Shown here: positions 18,726-27,420 of the stretch, piece by piece
Layout: the number at the start of each line of letters is the position of its first letter
Position numbering within the stretch: the first letter of the stretch is position 1
Source of the DNA: Balneolaceae bacterium
GTDB lineage: Bacteria; Bacteroidota; Rhodothermia; Balneolales; Balneolaceae
Assembly (NCBI GenBank): GCA_034521445.1
Contig: JAXHMM010000005.1
Location: 434,001 to 498,000 of the forward strand
DNA length: 64,000 nt
Direction of reading: 5' to 3'
Notes under the pieces: generated by a model
Database searches by the model: none
What the model was told of the DNA's origin: nothing
The model's input: only the letters and a program-made list of their open reading frames with translations
Made by a program: the position numbers and the translations under genes

Positions 18726-20843
18726 TTACCCCTCTTCGGCCTCCACCACCTCAAACTCTATTTCCCGGTAGGCCTCCTGCCCGCCGGTATGGTCGGTGGC
18801 CCGCATGCGAAGCACGTACCGTCCCGGCTCAAGTCCCGCCGCCTTGATCGACAGATCCTCGGTGAAGCGGGCCTCGGCCTGCTCGAAGTTCAGGGTCAGG
18901 CTGAGCTGATCCTGCCGCTCCCGGGTCCACCCCAGGAAGTTGACCGGGCGGATTTCGTAGTCCAGGCTGAAGTCGCGGATGCCTTCCGCATTTTCTTGCA
19001 GGTGATACACCTCCACGTGCAGGGCCAGCTCCTGGCCTTCGGGGATCTGCTTGTCATTCGCTACCACGAAGGGCAGGAAACTCCCGGCAGAGGCGCTGTC
19101 CTTCAGGGCGTAGCCCAGGATCAGGTCGCCCATCTGCAGCTTCGAGGGGTCCGGGTCCAGCGGCTCCGGCTGGGGGACGGTCAGCCGCCCCAGCCCGCGC
19201 AGATGCTCCGGGAAGGGCGTCTCCACTTGGGGCGCGCTTTTAGGGTTGCGATTGTGCAGCTCGGCGTAGAACACCTGTTCGGCGCTGTCGCCGGCAAAGG
19301 GAATGGTAAAGGCCGAGCCGCTGGCCACCTGCATGTCCGACCCGTCGATCCGCAGGGGCGGCCGGTAGCGGGTGCCCGAGAGCGTGCGCCCGTCGGGTCC
19401 CTGCAGGCGCACGCCGTGGAACAGCTGGTAGCTGCCTAGCATGGCACGCACCTGGGCCGAGTCGCTCAGTCCGGCAAACATCGAATCCTGGTTGGCCGCA
19501 AGATCCTCCAGGAACCGCTGCTGCGGGCGGCTCTCAAGGAAGGTGGCAAAGACCGGCCCGCCGGCCTCGCCCAGCAGCCGGTACTGGTGGACCTCCAGGG
19601 GGATATCGCCCAGGTCCTTGGTAATCGTGGAGGCCTCCTCGGGGGCCTCTTTTGCGCGCTCGCGTGCATCATGCACATGGCGCTGCTGGGCGATTTGGGG
19701 GTAGTGCTTGCCAGGCGGATTTCCTCGAGGCCCTCCACTATAACGAAATAACTCTCGTTGCAACCGACTGAAGTTTCGGGACAGGATGGGATCCATCCCG
19801 ACTGCGTCCCGGTACACCAGATACTGCAATAGCATGGCCGGGTTGATGGGGTAGTCGACGGCCCCGCCCATTCCCTGGTAGGCAAATCGGGAAGAGAGGG
19901 TAAACGCAGAGTTCGGGATGAGCTCATCCAGCGTCGACACCTGCCGAAAGGGACCGCCCTGCACCTCCCCAAAGAGTTGAAGCACGTTATCCCGAGTGCC
20001 CAGGTATTGCCCCTCGTACACCCATACCTCGTAGCGGGGTGGGGGGATGAAAAGCTGCCGTACCGCATTCTTCATGGCTCGGGCAAATGGCTCACCTGGC
20101 GATGTCCCCAAGCCAGTCAACAGTTCATTGGTCAATCTTGAGGCGTCCTGACCTGAAATACTAAACGTGTCGGCAAATTTGCGCTCGGGCTCCCCGTAGC
20201 GCACGTAGGCCACCCCCCGGTCGTCGGTGCCGTAGACGCTGCCGTCCCCTCTCGTGTAGTGCTCGCGGGCGTAGGCAATGCGCTGCCAGTGCTCCACCAG
20301 CCGCTCATTGTAGGGCGTGGCCGGCGTCGGGTCCACCGAGCTCCACCACCGGGTCATCCGCTCCAGCAGCGCCGGGTCATTGTCTTCCAGCAGCCGGTTC
20401 CACTCGGCCTGCCGATCATCGCCCAGCAGCGGCTCCAGGTAGGCCAGCTCGGCCATGACATGCTCTTTCTGGAAGGTTACGTCCTCCCCGGATAGCCCCC
20501 ACTGGTACATCGCCGAGGCGGCCTGGTAGTAGTCCTCCATCCCCTGCTCGGTGGCCAGGCGGATGTAATTGCGGCCCACCCGCAGGCTCGGGTGGTCCAG
20601 CTCCACCTTGGCCGAAAGCCAAATGTCCAGGGCCTCCTTGTAGTCGCCGCGCTCTTCGGCCTCCAGGCCTTCTTCGAAGAGTTGCTGCGCGGTGGGGGGA
20701 TCTGGCCCAGTGGCCGTGGAAACAGGAGTAAAGGAAAGGAGGAGGGCAATGAGTAGGGCTACCATGACGTATGGTTTCTTTATGAGTAGGATAGTATCAT
20801 ACAAAAGCTGCCGGCTAATTTCCAGTATCCTTAGATAAATCAT
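18726..20843 (-). CDS. GWxTD-family exported protein, paralogue 2 (tandem unit)
   Basis: A 705-residue paralogue of the protein at 16059–18098. The ATG at 20843 gives a long N-terminus before the hydrophobic signal (IKKPYVMVALLIALLLSFTP); an internal ATG at residue 27 would shorten it but would lose the positively charged n-region, so 20843 is preferred. Domain order is a TPR-like helical part, the GWxTD-like core (DPTPATPYNER, YGTDDRG, YVRYGEPERKF) and a C-terminal beta-rich part. The cassettes specific to this copy are LTNELLTGLGTSPGEPFARA and YRDAVGMDPILSRNFSRLQR with the GGPRGNPPGK insertion. It is 23 bases downstream of paralogue 3, probably co-transcribed. Confidence 0.75.
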   Translation of the reverse strand: MIYLRILEISRQLLYDTILLIKKPYVMVALLIALLLSFTPVSTATGPDPPTAQQLFEEGLEAEERGDYKEALDIWLSAKVELDHPSLRVGRNYIRLATEQGMEDYYQAASAMYQWGLSGEDVTFQKEHVMAELAYLEPLLGDDRQAEWNRLLEDNDPALLERMTRWWSSVDPTPATPYNERLVEHWQRIAYAREHYTRGDGSVYGTDDRGVAYVRYGEPERKFADTFSISGQDASRLTNELLTGLGTSPGEPFARAMKNAVRQLFIPPPRYEVWVYEGQYLGTRDNVLQLFGEVQGGPFRQVSTLDELIPNSAFTLSSRFAYQGMGGAVDYPINPAMLLQYLVYRDAVGMDPILSRNFSRLQRELFRYSGGPRGNPPGKHYPQIAQQRHVHDARERAKEAPEEASTITKDLGDIPLEVHQYRLLGEAGGPVFATFLESRPQQRFLEDLAANQDSMFAGLSDSAQVRAMLGSYQLFHGVRLQGPDGRTLSGTRYRPPLRIDGSDMQVASGSAFTIPFAGDSAEQVFYAELHNRNPKSAPQVETPFPEHLRGLGRLTVPQPEPLDPDPSKLQMGDLILGYALKDSASAGSFLPFVVANDKQIPEGQELALHVEVYHLQENAEGIRDFSLDYEIRPVNFLGWTRERQDQLSLTLNFEQAEARFTEDLSIKAAGLEPGRYVLRMRATDHTGGQEAYREIEFEVVEAEEG

Positions 20844-20866
20844 AAGGATAACCGGGGAAAGGACTA

Positions 20867-22987
20867 CTAATTGGCCTGCCCGGATTCCTCGGCCTCCACC
20901 ACCTCAAACTCTATTTCCCGGTAGGCCTCCTGCCCGCCGGTATGGTCGGTGGCCCGCATGCGCAGCACGTACCGTCCCGGCTCAAGTCCCGCCGCCTTGA
21001 TCGACAGATCCTCGGTGAAGCGGGCCTCGGCCTGCTCGAAGTTCAGGGTCAGGCTGAGCTGATCCTGCCGCTCCCGGGTCCACCCCAGGAAGTTGACCGG
21101 GCGGATTTCGTAGTCCAGGCTGAAGTCGCGGATGCCTTCCGCATTTTCTTGCAGGTGATACACCTCCACGTGCAGGGCCAGCTCCTGGCCTTCGGGGATC
21201 TGCTTGTCATTCGCTACCACGAAGGGCAGGAAACTCCCGGCAGAGGCGCTGTCCTTCAGGGCGTAGCCCAGGATCAGGTCGCCCATCTGCAGCTTCGAGG
21301 GGTCCGGGTCCAGCGGCTCCGGCTGGGGGACGGTCAGCCGCCCCAGGCCCCGCAGATGATCCGGGAAGGGCGTCTCCACCTGGGGCGCGCTTTTGGGGTT
21401 GCGATTGTGCAGCTCGGCGTAGAACACCTGTTCGGCGCTGTCGCCGGCAAAGGGAATGGTAAAGGCCGAGCCGCTGGCCACCTGCATGTCCGACCCGTCG
21501 ATCCGCAGGGGCGGCCGGTAGCGGGTGCCCGAGAGCGTGCGCCCGTCGGGTCCCTGCAGGCGCACGCCGTGGAACAGCTGGTAGCTGCCTAGCATGGCAC
21601 GCACCTGGGCCGAGTCGCTCAGTCCGGCAAACATCGAATCCTGGTTGGCCGCAAGATCCTCCAGGAACCGCTGCTGCGGGCGGCTCTCAAGGAAGGTGGC
21701 AAAGACCGGCCCGCCGGCCTCGCCCAGCAGCCGGTACTGGTGGACCTCCAGGGGGATATCGCCCAGGTCCTTGGTAATCGTGGAGGCCTCCTCGGGGGCC
21801 TCTTTTGCGCGCTCGCGTGCATCATGCACATGGCGCTGCTGGGCGATTTGGGGGTAGTGCTTGCCCGGAGGGTTACCCCCATTGTATCGGAATAGCTCTC
21901 TATCCAACCGGCTGAAGTTTCGGGACAAGATGGGATCCATTCCGATCATCTCCCTGTACACTAGATACTGCAACAACATGGCCGGGTTGATGGGGTAGTC
22001 GACGGCCCCGCCCATTCCCTGGTAGGCAAATCGGGAAGAGAGGGTAAACGCAGAGTTCGGGATGAGCTCATCCAGCGTCGACACCTGCCGAAAGGGACCG
22101 CCCTGTACCTCTCCAAAGAGTTGAAGCACGTTATCCCGCGTGCCCAGGTATTGACCCTCGTACACCCATACCTCGTAGCGGGGTGGGGGGATGAAAAGCT
22201 GCCGTACCGCATTCTTCATGGCACGGGCAAAAGAATAGCCTCCCCCCATGCCCCAAGCAGCCAACAATTGATTGGTCAAACTTGAGGCGTCCTGACCTGA
22301 AATACTAAACGTGTCGGCAAATTTGCGCTCGGGCTCCCCGTAGCGCACGTAGGCCACCCCCCGGTCGTCGGTGCCGTAGACGCTGCCGTCCCCTCTCGTG
22401 TAGTGCTCGCGGGCGTAGGCAATGCGCTGCCAGTGCTCCACCAGCCGCTCATTGTAGGGCGTGGCCGGCGTCGGGTCTACCGAGCTCCACCACCGGGTCA
22501 TCCGCTCCAGCAGCGCCGGGTCATTGTCTTCCAGCAGCCGGTTCCACTCGGCTTGCTGATCTTCGCCCAGCAGCGGCTCCAGGTAGGCCAGCTCGGCCAT
22601 GACATGCTCTTTTTGGAAGGTTACGTCCTCCCCGGATAGTCCCCACTGGTACATCGCCGAGGCGGCCTGGTAGTAGTCCTCCATCCCCTGCTCGGTGGCC
22701 AGGCGGATGTAGTTGCGGCCCACCCGCAGGCTCGGGTGGTCCAGCTCCACCTTGGCCGAAAGCCAAATGTCCAGGGCCTCCTTGTAGTCGCCGCGCTCTT
22801 CGGCCTCCAGGCCTTCTTCGAAGAGTTGCTGCGCGGTGGGGGGATCTGGCCCAGTGGCCGTGGAAACAGGAGTAAAGGGAAGAAGGAGGGCAATGAGTAG
22901 GACTACCATGAGAAATGGTTTCTTTATGAGTAGGATAGTATCATACAAAAGCTGCCGGCTAATTTCCAGTATCCTTAGATAAATCAT
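20867..22987 (-). CDS. GWxTD-family exported protein, paralogue 3 (tandem unit)
   Basis: A 706-residue near-copy of paralogue 2, with the same N-terminal leader and identical flanks around the start codon. It differs chiefly in two cassettes: LTNQLLAAWGMGGGYSFARA (near residue 235) and YREMIGMDPILSRNFSRLDR followed by a shorter FRYNGGNPPGK. Elsewhere only scattered single-base differences are seen, which points to a recent duplication or continuing gene conversion. The mature protein is expected in the periplasm or attached to the envelope. Function is unknown. The ATG at 22987 is 23 bases after the stop of paralogue 4. Confidence 0.75.
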   Translation of the reverse strand: MIYLRILEISRQLLYDTILLIKKPFLMVVLLIALLLPFTPVSTATGPDPPTAQQLFEEGLEAEERGDYKEALDIWLSAKVELDHPSLRVGRNYIRLATEQGMEDYYQAASAMYQWGLSGEDVTFQKEHVMAELAYLEPLLGEDQQAEWNRLLEDNDPALLERMTRWWSSVDPTPATPYNERLVEHWQRIAYAREHYTRGDGSVYGTDDRGVAYVRYGEPERKFADTFSISGQDASSLTNQLLAAWGMGGGYSFARAMKNAVRQLFIPPPRYEVWVYEGQYLGTRDNVLQLFGEVQGGPFRQVSTLDELIPNSAFTLSSRFAYQGMGGAVDYPINPAMLLQYLVYREMIGMDPILSRNFSRLDRELFRYNGGNPPGKHYPQIAQQRHVHDARERAKEAPEEASTITKDLGDIPLEVHQYRLLGEAGGPVFATFLESRPQQRFLEDLAANQDSMFAGLSDSAQVRAMLGSYQLFHGVRLQGPDGRTLSGTRYRPPLRIDGSDMQVASGSAFTIPFAGDSAEQVFYAELHNRNPKSAPQVETPFPDHLRGLGRLTVPQPEPLDPDPSKLQMGDLILGYALKDSASAGSFLPFVVANDKQIPEGQELALHVEVYHLQENAEGIRDFSLDYEIRPVNFLGWTRERQDQLSLTLNFEQAEARFTEDLSIKAAGLEPGRYVLRMRATDHTGGQEAYREIEFEVVEAEESGQAN

Positions 22988-23010
22988 AAGGATAACCGGG
23001 GAAAGGACTA

Positions 23011-25062
23011 CTAATTAGCCTGCCCGGATTCCTCGGCCTCCACCACCTCAAACTCTATTTCCCGGTTGGCCTCCTGCCCACCGGTATGGTCGGTGGCCCG
23101 CATGCGCAGCACATAGCGGCCCGGCTCAAGTCCCGCCGCCTTGATCGACAGATCCTCGGTGAAGCGGGCCTCGGCCTGCTCGAAGTTCAGGGTCAGGCTG
23201 AGCTGATCCTGCCGCTCCCGGGTCCACCCCAGGAAGTTGACCGGGCGGATTTCGTAGTCCAGGCTGAAGTCGCGGATGCCTTCCGCATTTTCTTGCAGGT
23301 GATACACCTCCACGTGCAGGGCCAGCTCCTGGCCTTCGGGGATCTGCTTGTCATTCGCTACCACGAAGGGCAGGAAACTCCCGGCAGAGGCGCTGTCCTT
23401 CAGGGCGTAGCCCAGGATCAGGTCGCCCATCTGCAGCTTCGAGGGGTCCGGGTCCAGCGGCTCCGGCTGGGGGACGGTCAGCCGCCCCAGGCCCCGCAGA
23501 TGATCCGGGAAGGGCGTCTCCACCTGGGGCGCGCTTTTGGGGTTGCGATTGTGCAGCTCGGCGTAGAACACCTGTTCGGCGCTGTCGCCGGCAAAGGGAA
23601 TGGTAAAGGCCGAGCCGCTGGCCACCTGCATGTCCGACCCGTCGATCCGCAGCGTCGGCCGGTAGCGGGTGCCCGAGAGGGTGCGCCCGTCGGGTCCCTG
23701 CAGGCGCACGCCGTGGAACAGCTGGTAGCTGCCTAGCATGGCACGCACCTGGGCCGAGTCGCTCAGTCCGGCAAACATCGAATCCTGGTTGGCCGCAAGA
23801 TCCTCCAGGAACCGCTGCTGCGGGCGGCTCTCAAGGAAGGTGGCAAAGACCGGCCCGCCGGCCTCGCCCAGCAGCCGGTACTGGTGGACCTCCAGGGGGA
23901 TATCGCCCAGGTCCTTGGTAATCGTGGAGGCCTCCTCGGGGGCCTCTTTTGCGCGCTCGCGTGCATCATGCACATGGCGCTGCTGGGCGATTTGGGGGTA
24001 GTGCTTGCCAGGCCCCGGTGGCAGACCAACCCCATTGTATTTGTGCAATTTTTGGTCAAGCTGCATAAAATCTCGAGCAAATATGGGATCCATAGATGCT
24101 ACTTCTTTATATATCATTTGCTGCAGGAGCATAGCTGGATTGATTCTTAAATCGGTTGACCCAAACAGTCCTTGGTAAGCATGTCTTGAAGTAAGAGTAA
24201 ACGCGGAATTTGGTATAAGCTCATCCAGCGCCGATATCTGCTGAAAGGAACCGCCCTGTACCTCTCCAAAGAGTTGAAGCATGTTATCCTGCGTGCCCAG
24301 GTATTGACCCTCATAAATCCATACCTCATAGCGGGGCGGGGGGATGAAAAGCTGCCGTACCGCGTTCTCCATAGCACGCGCAAAGGTTTCATTTGGGGGA
24401 CGATTCCAAGCCACTAAGAGTTGATTGGTCAAACGTGAGGCGTCCTGACCTGAAATACTAAACGTGTCGGCAAATTTGCGCTCGGGCTCCCCGTAGCGCA
24501 CGTAGGCCACCCCCCGGTCGTCGGTGCCGTAGACGCTGCCGTCCCCTCTCGTGTAGTGCTCGCGGGCGTAGGCAATGCGCTGCCAGTGCTCCACCAGCCG
24601 CTCATTGTAGGGCGTGGCCGGCGTCGGGTCTACCGAGCTCCACCACCGGGTCATCCGCTCCAGCAGCGCCGGGTCATTGTCTTCCAGCAGCCGGTTCCAC
24701 TCGGCTTGCTGATCTTCGCCCAGCAGCGGCTCCAGGTAGGCCAGCTCGGCCATGACATGCTCTTTTTGGAAGGTTACGTCCTCCCCGGATAGTCCCCACT
24801 GGTACATCGCCGAGGCGGCCTGGTAGTAGTCCTCCATCCCCTGCTCGGTGGCCAGGCGTATGTAGTTGCGGCCCACCCGCAGGCTCGGGTGGTCCAGCTC
24901 CACCTTGGCCGAAAGCCAAATGTCCAGGGCCTCCTTGTAGTCGCCGCGCTCTTCGGCCTCCAGGCCTTCTTCGAAGAGTTGCTGCGCGGTAGGGGGATCC
25001 GGCAACGTGGTTCCGGGAGCATGCGTGAAGGTAAGAAGGAGGACAATGAGAAAAACAGTCAT
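23011..25062 (-). CDS. GWxTD-family exported protein, paralogue 4 (tandem unit, first in transcription order)
   Basis: A 683-residue paralogue. Its signal region is different and shorter (MTVFLIVLLLTFTHAPGTTL), but from PPTAQQLFEEG onward it matches paralogues 2 and 3. A central stretch (codons for ~205–355) is clearly divergent: LTNQLLVAWNRPPNETFARA, then TSRHAYQGLFGSTDLRINPA and YKEVASMDPIFARDFMQLDQ. That stretch is AT-richer than the near-identical flanks, as if exchanged with a distant relative. It is the first gene of the tandem array, so its 5' region (25063–25160) probably holds the array promoter. Function is unknown. Confidence 0.75.
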   Translation of the reverse strand: MTVFLIVLLLTFTHAPGTTLPDPPTAQQLFEEGLEAEERGDYKEALDIWLSAKVELDHPSLRVGRNYIRLATEQGMEDYYQAASAMYQWGLSGEDVTFQKEHVMAELAYLEPLLGEDQQAEWNRLLEDNDPALLERMTRWWSSVDPTPATPYNERLVEHWQRIAYAREHYTRGDGSVYGTDDRGVAYVRYGEPERKFADTFSISGQDASRLTNQLLVAWNRPPNETFARAMENAVRQLFIPPPRYEVWIYEGQYLGTQDNMLQLFGEVQGGSFQQISALDELIPNSAFTLTSRHAYQGLFGSTDLRINPAMLLQQMIYKEVASMDPIFARDFMQLDQKLHKYNGVGLPPGPGKHYPQIAQQRHVHDARERAKEAPEEASTITKDLGDIPLEVHQYRLLGEAGGPVFATFLESRPQQRFLEDLAANQDSMFAGLSDSAQVRAMLGSYQLFHGVRLQGPDGRTLSGTRYRPTLRIDGSDMQVASGSAFTIPFAGDSAEQVFYAELHNRNPKSAPQVETPFPDHLRGLGRLTVPQPEPLDPDPSKLQMGDLILGYALKDSASAGSFLPFVVANDKQIPEGQELALHVEVYHLQENAEGIRDFSLDYEIRPVNFLGWTRERQDQLSLTLNFEQAEARFTEDLSIKAAGLEPGRYVLRMRATDHTGGQEANREIEFEVVEAEESGQAN

Positions 25063-25160
25063 AATACTGTTATTTCGTTATGACAGGGGATATATGTTAC
25101 CAGTAATATTTCGAACCGGTGTCCATATTATTCAACAAGTGTCCATGACCATTAACAAAT

Positions 25161-26306
25161 TTAATCAAGTGTCAAAGACGCTCGGTATACCTTCTGCATG
25201 GTACTATCTTCTCCCACAAAATAAAAATGACCTGTTTTATCAAGAGCCAATACTCTATTTAAGGTAATTGAATCGCTATCATTCTCAACCAATGAGGGGA
25301 TGGTTGCAAATGATACCAATTTATCGTTAGTATCAAATATTTCTAATCCAATATTTGTATCTCCATTATTGGTATAACTGACAAAATGATACGTCCTATT
25401 TTCTTTCCTGAATAATCCAAGACTCCTATTTATAATTCTCCCAAATAATGTTTGACCACGATAGGACAACTGATAATTAAACGGTTCTTCTTTTTCCCTT
25501 AAAGGGTCAATTTGCAGCGCCTGATATCCCTCGATCTCAGTGTCAAATATCCAGGTCCCATCTTCCGGCAGATACTTGTACCTGTAAAGGGTTCCGGCAT
25601 AGAGAAAGGGAGTAAGATACAAGTTCTGCTCATCATCAAATACAAAGTGCCCCGGCTTGCCTTGCGACAGATAGTTAAAATCAACAGATGAACTATACTT
25701 CAAATTCTCATAGCTGCCGAAGCAACTAATCTTTTGATATTCAGAGTTATAAAGATGGAACAGACAGTCACTATCCTCAGCTTCATCGTACAGTTTATAT
25801 AAGAAAAGATACCTGGTTTCATTGTTACCAAGTACCGGCAAGAAATTTCCCCGTGGAAATACAGGACTTATCGGATAGTATGAATTACCGACCTCCCCCT
25901 CCGGAGTAAAGGTAGATATAATGCGATTGATCCCATCTACTACCATTAGTTGGTACTCGCCGTCCGCTGCCTGAATGATTTGGAAGTCATTGACATCCAT
26001 AAATTCCCCTGCCCCTCTGCCACGACTTCCAATGCCCCTAATAAATGTACCCGTGCTGTCAAACTTGTGTATCGTTAATCTGGACTTATCAGAAATATAC
26101 ATATTTTTGTTTTCATCAATCCGTAACTCATGAATGACCCCCAATGGTCTTCTTATACCATCAATAGTCCCTTCACTATCAATCGCCACTTCAACTTCGG
26201 GATATACTATCGTTTCATTCACTTTTCGATTATCGTGTTCCACGCCACTACTGCAGCCTGCAACAACTGCAAATATCACAATAAAATATATACAGCTTGG
26301 TCTCAT
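25161..26306 (-). CDS. 6-bladed beta-propeller lipoprotein (DUF5128-like)
   Basis: A 381-residue predicted lipoprotein with lipobox VAGC (Cys18). Repeated strand patterns (ELRIDENKNMYISDKSRLTIHKFDSTG, then GRGAGEFMDVNDFQI) match the NHL-like 6-bladed propellers common in Bacteroidota. In those bacteria such proteins often sit beside small secreted peptides and thioredoxin-like proteins, as here. The propeller probably binds a peptide or protein at the cell surface or periplasm; this is inference. The gene is AT-rich compared with the housekeeping genes, suggesting acquisition. It is 72 bases downstream of the Cys-rich peptide gene and may share its transcript. Confidence 0.75.
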   Translation of the reverse strand: MRPSCIYFIVIFAVVAGCSSGVEHDNRKVNETIVYPEVEVAIDSEGTIDGIRRPLGVIHELRIDENKNMYISDKSRLTIHKFDSTGTFIRGIGSRGRGAGEFMDVNDFQIIQAADGEYQLMVVDGINRIISTFTPEGEVGNSYYPISPVFPRGNFLPVLGNNETRYLFLYKLYDEAEDSDCLFHLYNSEYQKISCFGSYENLKYSSSVDFNYLSQGKPGHFVFDDEQNLYLTPFLYAGTLYRYKYLPEDGTWIFDTEIEGYQALQIDPLREKEEPFNYQLSYRGQTLFGRIINRSLGLFRKENRTYHFVSYTNNGDTNIGLEIFDTNDKLVSFATIPSLVENDSDSITLNRVLALDKTGHFYFVGEDSTMQKVYRASLTLD

Positions 26307-26378
26307 TCTGAAAAGAAATTAATGAAAACGCATGAATTATGGGCTTCCCGTGACTGTACACGGGATGCCCATAGTATA

Positions 26379-26669
26379 CTACACCTCACACGGTATTTGG
26401 GGCCCGCTTGGAGGCTGGATGCAATCACACTCAGGACCGAATGGCATACATTCATACCACACGTTGCCATCAACTTCATGTCTAATAACCATACACCCAG
26501 CTGTACCCGCCTCAGTTAGAGTTGAACATGAAAAGCCAGGCTCGTTTGGGTATAAGCAGACGTAGCAATCCTCCTCACCATATGCATTGACGGTGTTGTA
26601 ACTGATAAATGACGCAGCACATATACAGAGTGCAACGGCCAGTCTGATTAGTCGTTTTCTAGTTTTCAT
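26379..26669 (-). CDS. Small secreted cysteine-rich peptide, unknown
   Basis: A 96-residue protein with a basic n-region (MKTRKRLIR), a hydrophobic core and a likely signal-peptidase I site after VNA (residue 29). The mature part of about 67 residues has eight Cys (35, 38, 48, 59, 74, 81, 83, 94), enough for four disulfides. It is also rich in Pro, Gly and acidic residues. I recognise no family; the size, the export signal and the propeller/thioredoxin neighbours recall the NVEALA-type secreted peptides of Bacteroidota, but the motif itself is absent. It lies 19 bases after the thioredoxin-like gene. A bacteriocin, signal peptide or structural peptide is possible. Confidence 0.6.
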   Translation of the reverse strand: MKTRKRLIRLAVALCICAASFISYNTVNAYGEEDCYVCLYPNEPGFSCSTLTEAGTAGCMVIRHEVDGNVWYECMPFGPECDCIQPPSGPQIPCEV

Positions 26670-26688
26670 AGCGGTACCTCGATTTTGG

Positions 26689-27306
26689 TTAGTTGGTATT
26701 TGGAGTGGCTCCTATTGCTTCATTGATGGTGCTCATCTTTGATCCTACGCTGGTTATTCGGGTAGCCAGGTAACTTCGATGGACTACCTCCCGGGCATGC
26801 AGGTCAGCGAACACCAGCATTTGGTAGGTCGGTAGTTCCTGCCCCTGAAAGGTGGCTATCCTGTCAATCTGGCTATTTCTGCCTATGCGGGAGGGCACAT
26901 CGTATGCAGCAATCTCCAGAAACCGAGCGGCGGCTGCCGCATCCGACTCTCCTACAATGACTACGGGCTGAATGGCGACGTCTTCCCGCTCTTGGAGCAG
27001 ACTGATGTACTCATGTACTTCATTGATGCAGGGGGTGCAAACCTTGGAGTTGACCAGTAAAAGGGCCAGGTAGTCCGAATCATCTAAATTGTAGCGTGAA
27101 CGGTCAGCTTCCGGCCGGTAGGGCTCCAACTCTTCGAACAGGCCGGCAGGTTCTATAGGGATCTTCCGGGTCGTGATCTCCTCCAGTTGCGTTTCCCGTT
27201 GCCGATGCTCGCGCTGGTTTTGGATTTCGATCACCGTCAATCCCAGGAAGTAGGCGGCGAATCCCAACAGGAGTGTGATTCCGGTATAATAAAAGAGCTT
27301 TTGCAT
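26689..27306 (-). CDS. Membrane-anchored thioredoxin-like protein with CTPC motif
   Basis: A 205-residue protein with one N-terminal membrane helix (~5–27) and no cleavage site, so the rest should face the periplasm. After a charged stalk, the thioredoxin-like fold begins around residue 75 (YLALLLVNSKVCTPCINEV) with redox pair Cys90–Cys93 (CTPC). The spacing to the later strands (PVVIVGESD, PTYQMLVFAD) fits a TlpA/redoxin-like domain, although overall similarity looks weak. It is directly upstream of an eight-cysteine secreted peptide, so catalysis of disulfide formation or reduction in that peptide is an attractive inference. A promoter is visible at 27339–27367. Confidence 0.7.
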   Translation of the reverse strand: MQKLFYYTGITLLLGFAAYFLGLTVIEIQNQREHRQRETQLEEITTRKIPIEPAGLFEELEPYRPEADRSRYNLDDSDYLALLLVNSKVCTPCINEVHEYISLLQEREDVAIQPVVIVGESDAAAAARFLEIAAYDVPSRIGRNSQIDRIATFQGQELPTYQMLVFADLHAREVVHRSYLATRITSVGSKMSTINEAIGATPNTN

Positions 27307-27338
27307 GAGCGAGGGAGCCTTGATAAGCTTCTACAATC

Positions 27339-27367
27339 AAGCTATTCCCCGCAACCCGTGCTGTCAA
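27339..27367 (-). promoter_or_regulatory. Probable promoter of the thioredoxin-like/Cys-peptide operon
   Basis: On the minus strand TTGACA (27362–27367) is followed after 17 bases by TAGCTT (27339–27344), about 30 bases before the ATG at 27306. The same pair of hexamers with the same spacing precedes the tRNA–tuf operon at 41859–41889. Confidence 0.5.
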
Positions 27368-27420
27368 TTTATTTTAGTACCTATTTTTACTCCGATGAAT
27401 TACTACATCAAACAGATTAG

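Larger units (their letters stand above)
18726..25062 (-). repeat. Tandem array of three ~2.14-kb GWxTD gene units
   Basis: Stop codons of the three units fall at 18726, 20867 and 23011, giving periods of 2141 and 2144 bases. Long stretches are identical or differ by single bases, and the 23-base spacer between units is the same after units 2 and 3. Differences cluster in two short coding segments of each unit and, in the 23011–25062 copy, in a longer stretch at about 24009–24440. Confidence 0.9.
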
